From Planctomycetota bacterium (GTDB taxonomy: Bacteria; Planctomycetota; JAJSAM01; JAJVHW01): a stretch of 58,909 nucleotides of DNA. Location of the stretch: assembly GCA_024280885.1 (NCBI GenBank), contig JAJRPF010000032.1, positions 1 to 58,909 on the forward strand, in the 5' to 3' direction. The position numbers and the translations under genes were made by a program. The notes beneath the pieces were generated by a model. It did not search any database. It was not told the origin of the DNA and saw only the letters and a list, made by a program, of their open reading frames with translations. Below, in pieces: positions 25,773 to 33,296 of this stretch. Numbering within the stretch: position 1 is the stretch's first letter; each line of letters starts with the position of its first letter.

Positions 25773-26711
25773 ATGCGCAACGCAATACAGATACTCGTCG
25801 GACTCGGTCTCTTGGTGTCCGTGGCAATCGCCGTCGCCGACGACGTCGTCCTGCGCGACGGCACGGTGGTGACCGGGCGCGTGGAGTCGATCCAGGTCGA
25901 GGGTCGCGACGCAATTCCGCGTGCGCAGCTCGCCGGTGTCCGGCTGGACGGCGATCGCGCGACCATCGACAGCGTGTGGATCGAGCGACTGCTGCGCTTC
26001 GCACTCGAACGCACGCGGCGTGGCGTCGCTGCCGACGGGAAGATCGGCGTGTTCGTCGATCGGGGCGTTCACCCGCCGTCGGCGATGGCGGTCATTCGAC
26101 GACTCGACGAGGCGAAGCGCGCGCCGCGTCTCCTCTTCGAGAGCGACATGACCGACGCCGGACTCGACGGGCTCGACATCGTCGTCGTTCCCGGTGGATG
26201 GGCCCCCTCGCAACTCGTGGCCATGAAGGCCGATGGACAGGCCGCGCTGGCACGCTTCGTAGCTGGCGGCGGCGGATATCTCGGGATCTGCGCGGGCGGC
26301 TACCTCGTCTGCGAAGACGTGGTCTGGGAGGGTGCCGCGTGGCCCTACCCGATCCGCCTGGCACCCGGCACGGCCACGGGACCGATCGACGGACTCGCAC
26401 CCTGGCCCCAATCCGAGGTCTTCACACTCGACCTTCCGAAGAACCGCGACGCGCGCGCGATCTACGCCGGTGGATCCTCCTTCGATGTCAAGGGGGCAGA
26501 GGTCCTCGCTCACTACCCGAACGGCTCTGCCGCTGCGATCGCGTTCGCCCACGGGAAGGGGCAACTGGTTCTCACGGGCGCGCACATCGAGTACCGCGAG
26601 AGTTCCGACGCCGACCTGCTCGCGCAGGACGGGTGGGCAACCGATCTCAAACCGGGCGAGTCCGCGCTCTTCAACACGTTCCTCGACCGACTCCTGGCGC
26701 GCCAGAAGTAG
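25773..26711 (+). CDS. Secreted BPL_N / class I glutamine amidotransferase-like protein
   Basis: 312 residues from ATG 25773, which gives a clean signal peptide ending VAIAVADD; ATG 25755 is in frame. A short N-terminal strand segment (VVLRDGTVVTGRVESI, SH3-like) is followed by a GATase1-like fold: KIGVFVDRGVHPPSAMAVIRRL, LDIVVVPGGWAPSQL and the nucleophile elbow GYLGICAGGYLVC, with GQLVLTGAHIEYRE near the end. This resembles the biotin-protein ligase N-terminal domain family (BPL_N), whose members carry the Cys elbow but have unclear activity. Its export is unusual for the fold. Confidence 0.8.
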   Translation: MRNAIQILVGLGLLVSVAIAVADDVVLRDGTVVTGRVESIQVEGRDAIPRAQLAGVRLDGDRATIDSVWIERLLRFALERTRRGVAADGKIGVFVDRGVHPPSAMAVIRRLDEAKRAPRLLFESDMTDAGLDGLDIVVVPGGWAPSQLVAMKADGQAALARFVAGGGGYLGICAGGYLVCEDVVWEGAAWPYPIRLAPGTATGPIDGLAPWPQSEVFTLDLPKNRDARAIYAGGSSFDVKGAEVLAHYPNGSAAAIAFAHGKGQLVLTGAHIEYRESSDADLLAQDGWATDLKPGESALFNTFLDRLLARQK

Positions 26712-26837
26712 CGTGGCGCAGGGCCAGACGGCGCCGTTCCCGCGACATGCGTCTCCGGAGCGCAGCGGAGCAGCGCCCGAACGGCACGTGAGCTTCGGGA
26801 TCCGGCGCGAATGGTCGATAGCTATCGCGGAGGCTCC

Positions 26838-27629
26838 ATGACCGCGATCCACCCCTTGATTCGCCCGCTCGATGCTGACGCGCTGACCGCGGCGTACCGC
26901 GCGGCCGACCCGTTTCCGCATCTCGTGCTGGATAACTTTCTCGTGACCGATTTCGCGAGCGAGGTGGCCGCCACCTATCCCACGTACGACGAGGCGCGCC
27001 GCGACGGCAAGGTGTTCTTCGGCGTGAACGAGAGCCGCAAGGCGCAGGTCTCGGACAGCACGCTGTTTCCGAAGCCGGTGGCGCAGTTGGCCGAGGCGCT
27101 GAGCGCGCCGGCGTGGCGGGAGTTCCTCTCGCAGGTCACCGGCATCCCGGAACTCACGGGCGACCCGAGCTGGCAGGGCGGCGGCATGCATGTCATGGCG
27201 ACGGGTGCCCATCTCGACGTTCACGTCGATTACAACCTGACCGAAGAGGGACTGCATCGCCGATTGAACGTCCTGCTCTTTCTTAACCCCGGCTGGCAAC
27301 CCGAGTGGGGTGGCCGACTCGAGTTGTGGGATGCGGCCGTTGGAGAGCGTCGCGCCGCCATCGAACCGGTCCTCAATCGCTGTGCAATCTTCGCCACGAG
27401 TGCGACCAGCTATCACGGTGTCGAGCGCGTCACGTGCCCTCCGGATCGGCGCCGCGCGTCATTCGCCGGCTACTACCACACGAGCCAGGCCCCCGAGGGC
27501 TGGAACGGCGAGAAGCACGGAACGCTTTTCAAGGCGCGCCCGAGCGAGCGCTTGAAGGGGAGTGTGTTCATGCCGTTGCAGGGAGCGGCAATCGGCGTGA
27601 TCTCGAAGTTCGGAAAGCGCGCGAAGTAG
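26838..27629 (+). CDS. 2-oxoglutarate/Fe(II)-dependent oxygenase family protein
   Basis: 263 residues from the ATG preceded by GCGGAGG. The double-stranded beta-helix iron site is visible: HLDVHVDYN (HxD), a distal His in SATSYHGVERV, and an Arg-containing strand RRRASFAGYYHT for 2OG. N-terminal PFPHLVLDNFLVTDFASEVAATYP is typical of the prolyl-hydroxylase-like 2OG group that modifies small molecules, sugars or proteins. The methyltransferase gene starts about 40 bases later, suggesting a joint modification step (inference). Confidence 0.88.
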   Translation: MTAIHPLIRPLDADALTAAYRAADPFPHLVLDNFLVTDFASEVAATYPTYDEARRDGKVFFGVNESRKAQVSDSTLFPKPVAQLAEALSAPAWREFLSQVTGIPELTGDPSWQGGGMHVMATGAHLDVHVDYNLTEEGLHRRLNVLLFLNPGWQPEWGGRLELWDAAVGERRAAIEPVLNRCAIFATSATSYHGVERVTCPPDRRRASFAGYYHTSQAPEGWNGEKHGTLFKARPSERLKGSVFMPLQGAAIGVISKFGKRAK

Positions 27630-27671
27630 CTCGCAGGCCGTGCCGCAGCGAGCCGGCGATGGAGGTCTCTG

Positions 27672-28415
27672 ATGGACCAATGGCGCTACTTCGAAGTGAC
27701 ACACGCTCGGCACGGGATCATGAATCCGATCTCTGCCGCGCGGCTGTTCGAGGTCGGTGACGTCATCGGGCTCGACCCCACGACGCGCGTCCTCGACATC
27801 GCGTGCGGCCACGCCGAGATGCTCATGCTCTGGCACGAGCGCTTCGGCTGCACCGGAGTCGGCATCGATGCCTCGCCCTACCACATCGGCCGGGCGTGGG
27901 AGCGCAAGGCCGCGCGACTCCCTGACGCTGACCTCGACCTACTCCATGCCGACGGTCAGGAGTTCGCGACGAACGAACGCTTCGACGTCGTCGCCTGTCT
28001 CGGGGCCACGTGGATCTGGGACGGCTTCGCCGGGACCCTGAGCGCACTCGCGGCGTTCGCGAAGCCGGGTGGCATCGTCCTCTGTGGCGAGCCCTACTGG
28101 ATCGCGGAGCCGACGGCGGACTATCTCCGACACGAGGACGTGACGCGCGCAACGTTTCACGAGCTGGACGGATGCCGGAAGATCGGTGTCGAGGACGGAC
28201 GCGAGCTGATCTGGATGGCGGGTTCCACGACCGAGGAGTGGGACCGCTACGAGCTACTCCAGGCTGCGGGACTGGACGATCTGGCACGCACGCGCCCGGA
28301 CGATCCGGATCTGCCCGCACTCCGCGAGCGCCGCAGAGCCGCAGACGCAGCTTATCTCTCCTGCGGTCGCCGCTGCCTCGGCTTCGCCGTCTGGGCCTTC
28401 CGCCTGCCGCGCTGA
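27672..28415 (+). CDS. SAM-dependent class I methyltransferase
   Basis: 247 residues. Motif I RVLDIACGHAEMLMLWHE, then the acidic motif TGVGIDASPYHIG, LLHADGQEF, and motif IV-like FDVVACLGATWIWDG with KPGGIVLCGEPYW. This is the small-molecule or protein methyltransferase fold; the substrate is unknown. It follows the 2OG oxygenase in the same direction and the two are probably cotranscribed. The 224 bases after it before the next start hold nothing recognised. Confidence 0.88.
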   Translation: MDQWRYFEVTHARHGIMNPISAARLFEVGDVIGLDPTTRVLDIACGHAEMLMLWHERFGCTGVGIDASPYHIGRAWERKAARLPDADLDLLHADGQEFATNERFDVVACLGATWIWDGFAGTLSALAAFAKPGGIVLCGEPYWIAEPTADYLRHEDVTRATFHELDGCRKIGVEDGRELIWMAGSTTEEWDRYELLQAAGLDDLARTRPDDPDLPALRERRRAADAAYLSCGRRCLGFAVWAFRLPR

Positions 28416-28639
28416 TCGGCACGGAACGCCCAGGTTCCGCATGCGGCCGGAGGCGCTCACACGCTACAATCCCGGGAGTCGGACGTCGTGCGCGACTCCG
28501 ACAAGCGTGCTCCTGGGGACGGCACACGACCCGTTGCGGCACCGCACTCGCCGGAACTCGCTCTCGCCGGACATGGCGACGCGAGGCGACACCGAAGGGC
28601 GAGGGCCGCGAGGAGACGGGAGAGGGAGGGGGAATCCGG

Positions 28640-30772
28640 ATGGCGGGATCCGTGACGCTGCGCGCGACGCTCGCTGACGGCGAGAATCCGTCGATGACGT
28701 TCTCCGGGCATGCACTTGTGGTGGCCGGACGGGCGAGCGACTGCGGGCTGCGACTTCCGGCCGACGACACGACGGCCTCACGGCATCACTTTCTGCTGGA
28801 GATCAACCCACCGGAAGTGCTCCTGAAGGATCTCGGCGGCGCGTCCGGCACCACCGTCGATGGCATCCGATACGGCGGACGATCGAAGAACCCGAATGCG
28901 CCGCGTACGCAACCCGGAACCGTCGCCATCCGCCTGCGCGACGGGGCTTCCATCCGGGCCGGTCGTAACGAGATCGTCGTCACAGTCGAGCACGGTGCCC
29001 GCTGTCCCGGGTGCCGCGCGACCGTCACCGAGGCCGGCCCGTGTCGTGAATGTCGAGAGACGCTGCGCCCGTCGGAGAAGCCGACCGGTGTGCAATCGTC
29101 CGTGAGCTGTAGCGAGTGCGGGAAGCGCTCCACCGGTGACGTCGGCAGACGGACCGATGCGTGGATCTGCACGACGTGCCGGACAGACATCGGATCGGAC
29201 CCGTTGCAACTCCGGGAACACCCGGCGCCGCCCATCCCTTCGACCGACGACGTCCGAACCAGCGTGCCCGGGTTCGACGTGGTCAGCCGACTGGGAACGG
29301 GCGGGATGGGCGCGGTGTACCTCGCGCGCCGCATCCAGGACGGAATGTGGGCAGCGCTGAAGGTGTTGCTCGCGCGCGTCGTCGTCGATGATGCTTCGCG
29401 CATGCGCTTCGAGCGCGAGTCGCGCCTCATCGAACAACTCGATCATCCGAATATCGTGCAGTTCTTCGATCGCGGTTCCGACGGCGCGCTCTTCTTCCTC
29501 GCGATGGAACTCTGCGGCGGCGGCAGCGTTGCCGATCTGCTGGAGCTGCGCGGCGGGCGACTCTCGCTGCACGAGGCCGGGCCACTCATCGTTCAGGTCC
29601 TCTCTGCTCTGCACTACGCGCACGTAAAGAACCTGGTCGTCGAGCTAGACGACGGGACACGAAAGCGCGTTCGTGGGCTCGTCCATCGCGACGTCAAACC
29701 AGCCAATCTCCTGCTCGCGGGATCGGCTCGCCGCCGCATCTGCAAGCTCTCCGATTTCGGCCTTGCGAAGAGCTTCGAGGCGGCGGGCCTCTCCGGCTGC
29801 ACGATGAGCGGGCAAATCGGAGGCACGCTGCGCTACATGCCACCCGAGCAGGTGACGGGCTTCCGGCACGTCACGCCAGCAGCCGATCTGTGGGGAACCG
29901 GAGCAACGCTCTACGAGATGCTCACGGGCCACGATCCGCGCAACCTGGAGCAGGCTGAAAATCCGTTTCAAGCGATCCTCGATGGCCGGATCACGCCACT
30001 TCGACAACACGAGAAAACGGTGCCGGATCATGTGGCGCGCGTGGTGGAACGATCGCTCGCGCGGGCGCCCGAGGAGCGCTTCCCGGACGCGCTCACCATG
30101 CAAACCGAGTTCTTGCAGGCGCTCTACGGCAGCGATCCGATGTGGACGTCCAACAAGCCGGGAAGCACCAACGGAACCGTGCTGTTGCCGGCAGGGGATG
30201 ACGTCGCGTCTGCCCCCCTTGCGTTGCTCTTCATCGGCGTCGGTCCCGCGGCGGCGCAGCGCAAGAGTGAACTCGAGTGGGTTTCGCATCTGACGTACGT
30301 CCATGGAGCCATCACGGCGCAACCGGCAAGCTCGCGACTAGACTTTCTGAAGTGCACCGGCTCAGGGTTCCTCGCCGCCTGCCGCAGCACGGAGGATGCC
30401 GTGGCCATCGCGCGCGGAGTTCTCATGGACGGGATGGATTCGCGGCAAAGGCTGCGCGCGGCCACGCACCATGGCCGCATCCAGCGAACCCCCGAAGGCA
30501 ACATCGTGGGCGTCGAAGTGGAGTGGCTCTTGAGCCTTCACGATGTCGATCGGCGAATGCGTGTCAGTGCCGTTGACACCGTGGATGCGACGACGGATGC
30601 GACAGTGGATGCGGAGCGGTTCGAGGGGATGCCCGGGCGCCGTCGCTCGCTCCTTACCACCGCGGCGCGCGAGCATGTCGGCGAGCACACAAGCGCCGGC
30701 CTGTCCGCGCTCGGACGCTACACGCTCCCCCGGTTCGGTCGGCCAGAAGCGCTCTACGCGGACATCCTCTGA
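28640..30772 (+). CDS. FHA / double zinc ribbon / Ser-Thr kinase with cyclase-like tail
   Basis: 710 residues from the ATG after a GGGAGGGGG site. Residues 20-80 form an FHA domain (ALVVAGRASDCGLRLP, SRHHFLLE, GTTVDG). Two Cys-pair zinc ribbons follow (CPGC..CREC and CSECGKR..CTTC). The kinase has GTGGMGAVYLA, AALKVL, HRDVKPAN, DFGLA and APE-like PPEQ. The C-terminal 190 residues, from PLALLFIGVGP, align by eye with class III nucleotide cyclases (TGSGFLAACRSTEDAVAIARG, RAATHHGRIQRT, a final GRYTLPRFGRPEALYAD). They lack the catalytic Asp pair, so the tail is probably a non-catalytic sensor. The gene converges on the coiled-coil operon 70 bases downstream. Confidence 0.85.
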   Translation: MAGSVTLRATLADGENPSMTFSGHALVVAGRASDCGLRLPADDTTASRHHFLLEINPPEVLLKDLGGASGTTVDGIRYGGRSKNPNAPRTQPGTVAIRLRDGASIRAGRNEIVVTVEHGARCPGCRATVTEAGPCRECRETLRPSEKPTGVQSSVSCSECGKRSTGDVGRRTDAWICTTCRTDIGSDPLQLREHPAPPIPSTDDVRTSVPGFDVVSRLGTGGMGAVYLARRIQDGMWAALKVLLARVVVDDASRMRFERESRLIEQLDHPNIVQFFDRGSDGALFFLAMELCGGGSVADLLELRGGRLSLHEAGPLIVQVLSALHYAHVKNLVVELDDGTRKRVRGLVHRDVKPANLLLAGSARRRICKLSDFGLAKSFEAAGLSGCTMSGQIGGTLRYMPPEQVTGFRHVTPAADLWGTGATLYEMLTGHDPRNLEQAENPFQAILDGRITPLRQHEKTVPDHVARVVERSLARAPEERFPDALTMQTEFLQALYGSDPMWTSNKPGSTNGTVLLPAGDDVASAPLALLFIGVGPAAAQRKSELEWVSHLTYVHGAITAQPASSRLDFLKCTGSGFLAACRSTEDAVAIARGVLMDGMDSRQRLRAATHHGRIQRTPEGNIVGVEVEWLLSLHDVDRRMRVSAVDTVDATTDATVDAERFEGMPGRRRSLLTTAAREHVGEHTSAGLSALGRYTLPRFGRPEALYADIL

Positions 30773-30842
30773 CGCGGCATCTCGCCGTCTGCGCAGGGAG
30801 AAAAGCCCACCGACTCCGACTCCGACCTTCAGCCTTCCTCGC

Positions 30843-32570
30843 TCAGCCTTCATCTCCGGGCGCATCCTCAAGCGCGATACCGCTGAATCCCTGCCCGGCA
30901 CGCGCAGTGAGACTCGCGATGGTGGAGTTCAGTGACTGGCGCTGCTCGCGCAGTTCGTGTACCTGCGCCTCCATCGCTTCGAGCTCGAGCGCCCGCCGCG
31001 CCAGTTGCTTGTCGCGCTCGTCCAGATCGCCGGCGCGGGCCACGTGCTCTTTCTCGCGCCCCACCACGTCATCGAGTCGCACGCGGAGTAGGTCGTTGTT
31101 GGACTCGTAGAGTTCGCGTGCCTTTTCGGCCTCCGCACGTCGCTCGGCCCAGAGCGTTCGCTGGCGCTGCTGTTCGCGATCCCACGAAGCGATCCGCTCG
31201 GCGTGCTCGCGCTCCAGTGTCAGGATCTGATCGCGGATCTCGTTCTTCTGTTTCGCGAGCTCGTCGAGCTCGTTGAAGCGCTCTTGAATCCGGCGTTCGC
31301 GCAACTGCGCCTCCATCCGCCACATCTCAAGCTGCTGGCTGCGCTCATCGAGCCCACCCTCGCGCTCGTCGAGTGCGATCCGGGTCGACTCCGCGCGCGC
31401 TTCCGTCTCCTCGCGATGCGCCCTGATCTCTTCGTAGGTTGTCTGCACGCGGGCCTCGAGTTGCTCAAGTCGAGCCAGTGTATCCTTCAGCTGTTCCCAC
31501 GTGTTGAGGGTGTGCTGCAACTTGGCCCGCAGATCGTCTGACGCCTCGTCGAGTCGCTTCTTCTCCGCGTCGAGATGCGACTTGATCTGAAGGAGTTGCT
31601 CGTCCCGTCGTTCGAGACCGGAGAGCTCTGCGATGCGCCCATCGAGTTCCACACGCTCCCGATCGAGTGCGAGCTTGCGTTCGTCGAGTGCAGTGGTCCC
31701 CTCCGCCAGCGCCGCGTCACGCGCGGAACTCTCGTTCGACCGCCGTTCGAGATCGGTGAAACGCGCCGCAACGTCGGATTGCAGGCGCTGGCTCTCTTCG
31801 ATCCTCTCCAGCGCCGAGGCCTCCATCGTGGCCACGGTCTCCTCGCTGAGTTTGACCTGACCGAGCAGCTCGTCGAGACGAGCACCGCGCTGATCCACGT
31901 CCTGGCGCATCCGCCCGAGTCGCTCGCCCTCGGCTGCCTGTACTCCCTCGGTCGCTGCCACGCGCGCTTCGCGGTCCGCGACATCGCGTTCCTGCGCCGT
32001 GAGCGCTGCCGCTTGCGCGTCGACTGCAGCGGCGCGCGAGTCCACCGTTTCGGCGTGCGTGCGAGAAGCCGTCTGCTCCTCGCGCGTCTGCTCGAGCAGC
32101 GCGCTCGACTGCGACGCATCCGACCGAACGCGGTCCAGAAGTTCACGCGCCTCGTGCTGCGTCCGCGCGAGATCTTCCGAGAGATCCTGGAGCCGGCCGC
32201 TTTCCGCCGCCAACTGCTGATCGCGCTGCTCCTGAGCCAGCGCGCGTTTCTGCACGGTCAGAACCTCGGCCTGTGTGGCTTCGGCTCCGCGCAATGTGTC
32301 GGCGGCCGATGCCGCGCTCTGCTCCATCTTCGCGCCGGTCGCCTTCAGCGCTTCGCGATAGCGATCGAGGCTCTCCTGAAGACTCGCGCGTTGCGCCAGG
32401 ATCGCCTGGCGATCGTCGTCGAGGACTGCGGCACTCTCAAGGGCGGCGGTCACACGCGATCGGAACGATCCGGACATCATGCGAAAGACGCTGGCGAACG
32501 ATCCCGTTCGACGCGCGACATCGCGCAGTTCTCCACCGGTTCCGCTCGACTGCTTGACGTTCGTACTCAC
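30843..32570 (-). CDS. Long coiled-coil protein
   Basis: 575 residues from GTG 32570, which overlaps the upstream stop (GTGA). After about 50 residues the protein is almost entirely heptad-like coiled coil rich in Glu, Arg, Gln, Ala and Leu (e.g. LDRERVELDGRIAEL, LEREHAERIASWDRE). It has no signal peptide, transmembrane helix or enzymatic motif. It is the last gene of an overlapping three-gene operon with a zinc-ribbon protein and a kinase, so a scaffold role or kinase substrate is inferred. I do not recognise a named family. Confidence 0.85.
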   Translation of the reverse strand: MSTNVKQSSGTGGELRDVARRTGSFASVFRMMSGSFRSRVTAALESAAVLDDDRQAILAQRASLQESLDRYREALKATGAKMEQSAASAADTLRGAEATQAEVLTVQKRALAQEQRDQQLAAESGRLQDLSEDLARTQHEARELLDRVRSDASQSSALLEQTREEQTASRTHAETVDSRAAAVDAQAAALTAQERDVADREARVAATEGVQAAEGERLGRMRQDVDQRGARLDELLGQVKLSEETVATMEASALERIEESQRLQSDVAARFTDLERRSNESSARDAALAEGTTALDERKLALDRERVELDGRIAELSGLERRDEQLLQIKSHLDAEKKRLDEASDDLRAKLQHTLNTWEQLKDTLARLEQLEARVQTTYEEIRAHREETEARAESTRIALDEREGGLDERSQQLEMWRMEAQLRERRIQERFNELDELAKQKNEIRDQILTLEREHAERIASWDREQQRQRTLWAERRAEAEKARELYESNNDLLRVRLDDVVGREKEHVARAGDLDERDKQLARRALELEAMEAQVHELREQRQSLNSTIASLTARAGQGFSGIALEDAPGDEG

Positions 32571-33295
32571 GACACTTCCTCCCTCGGCAGGTCCGTGCTC
32601 GCGACGGGCGCAAGGACGTCCTGAACTCCTGTCTCCCACGGCGCCGGATGGCGAGCGGCGACCACATCGAAGCGGCAAGCTTCGATCGCACGCACCGCGC
32701 CGCGCAGGTCCGGGACCAGTTGCGCGCGCAACAGCGCCAACCGTGTGTCCAGGCGCTCCCCCTCGGCTGCCGTCGATTCCTCGATGCGTTCGGCGATCGT
32801 CGCGATGCTCTCTTCGAGCTGCTTCTGGCTCAGTGGTTTCTGCTGATAGAGCGTGCGCTTGTCGATATCACGCGTCACGCGCAGCACGGTCTGGAGCGCC
32901 TTTTCCAGGGCTCCCAGCGCCGTGTCGGAACGGGCGCGCAGCGTCGTCAATTCCTGCTGCGCACTCTCGCCCGCCGCGACGCCGACCTTGTGCTGGTCGG
33001 CGAGCGTCTGCGCCTGCGCGTCGAGCTTCGTCTCGAGCGGCGCGAGCGCCTTCTGCACGAGTGCATCGATCGACTCCGAGATCTCGGTCTTGGTCGGACC
33101 CGCGTGCGGGACACGGACGACCACGCAGCGCTCGGTCTTGCCCTTGCATGTCGCCGAGACCCCGCAGCGCGAGCCCTTGCCCGCGCAGTTCTCGTGCTGG
33201 AACTCGCCGCATTGCAGGCAACGCATCACGACCGGATCCGTGAACACGGGCTTGCGACAGGCAGGGCATTGCAGATTCTCGTCAGACGCGATCAT
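32567..33295 (-). CDS. Zinc-binding RING/B-box-like protein with coiled coil
   Basis: 242 residues from ATG 33295, just after the kinase stop at 33297. The N-terminus has a Cys/His cluster: LQCPACRKP, MRCLQCGEFQHENCAGKG, SRCGVSATCKGKTERC. This could bind two zinc ions in a RING- or zinc-ribbon-like arrangement. The remainder is helical, probably coiled coil (ALVQKALAPLETKLDAQAQ). The FHA kinase facing this operon also carries Cys ribbons. Function is unknown; an adaptor between kinase and coiled-coil protein is inferred. Confidence 0.8.
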   Translation of the reverse strand: MIASDENLQCPACRKPVFTDPVVMRCLQCGEFQHENCAGKGSRCGVSATCKGKTERCVVVRVPHAGPTKTEISESIDALVQKALAPLETKLDAQAQTLADQHKVGVAAGESAQQELTTLRARSDTALGALEKALQTVLRVTRDIDKRTLYQQKPLSQKQLEESIATIAERIEESTAAEGERLDTRLALLRAQLVPDLRGAVRAIEACRFDVVAARHPAPWETGVQDVLAPVASTDLPREEVS

Positions 33296-33296
33296 C

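Noticed and set aside
25143..27416. 757-codon minus-strand frame
   Set aside because: A high-GC shadow crossing the MutS-like, BPL_N-like and oxygenase genes, all of which have clear motifs.
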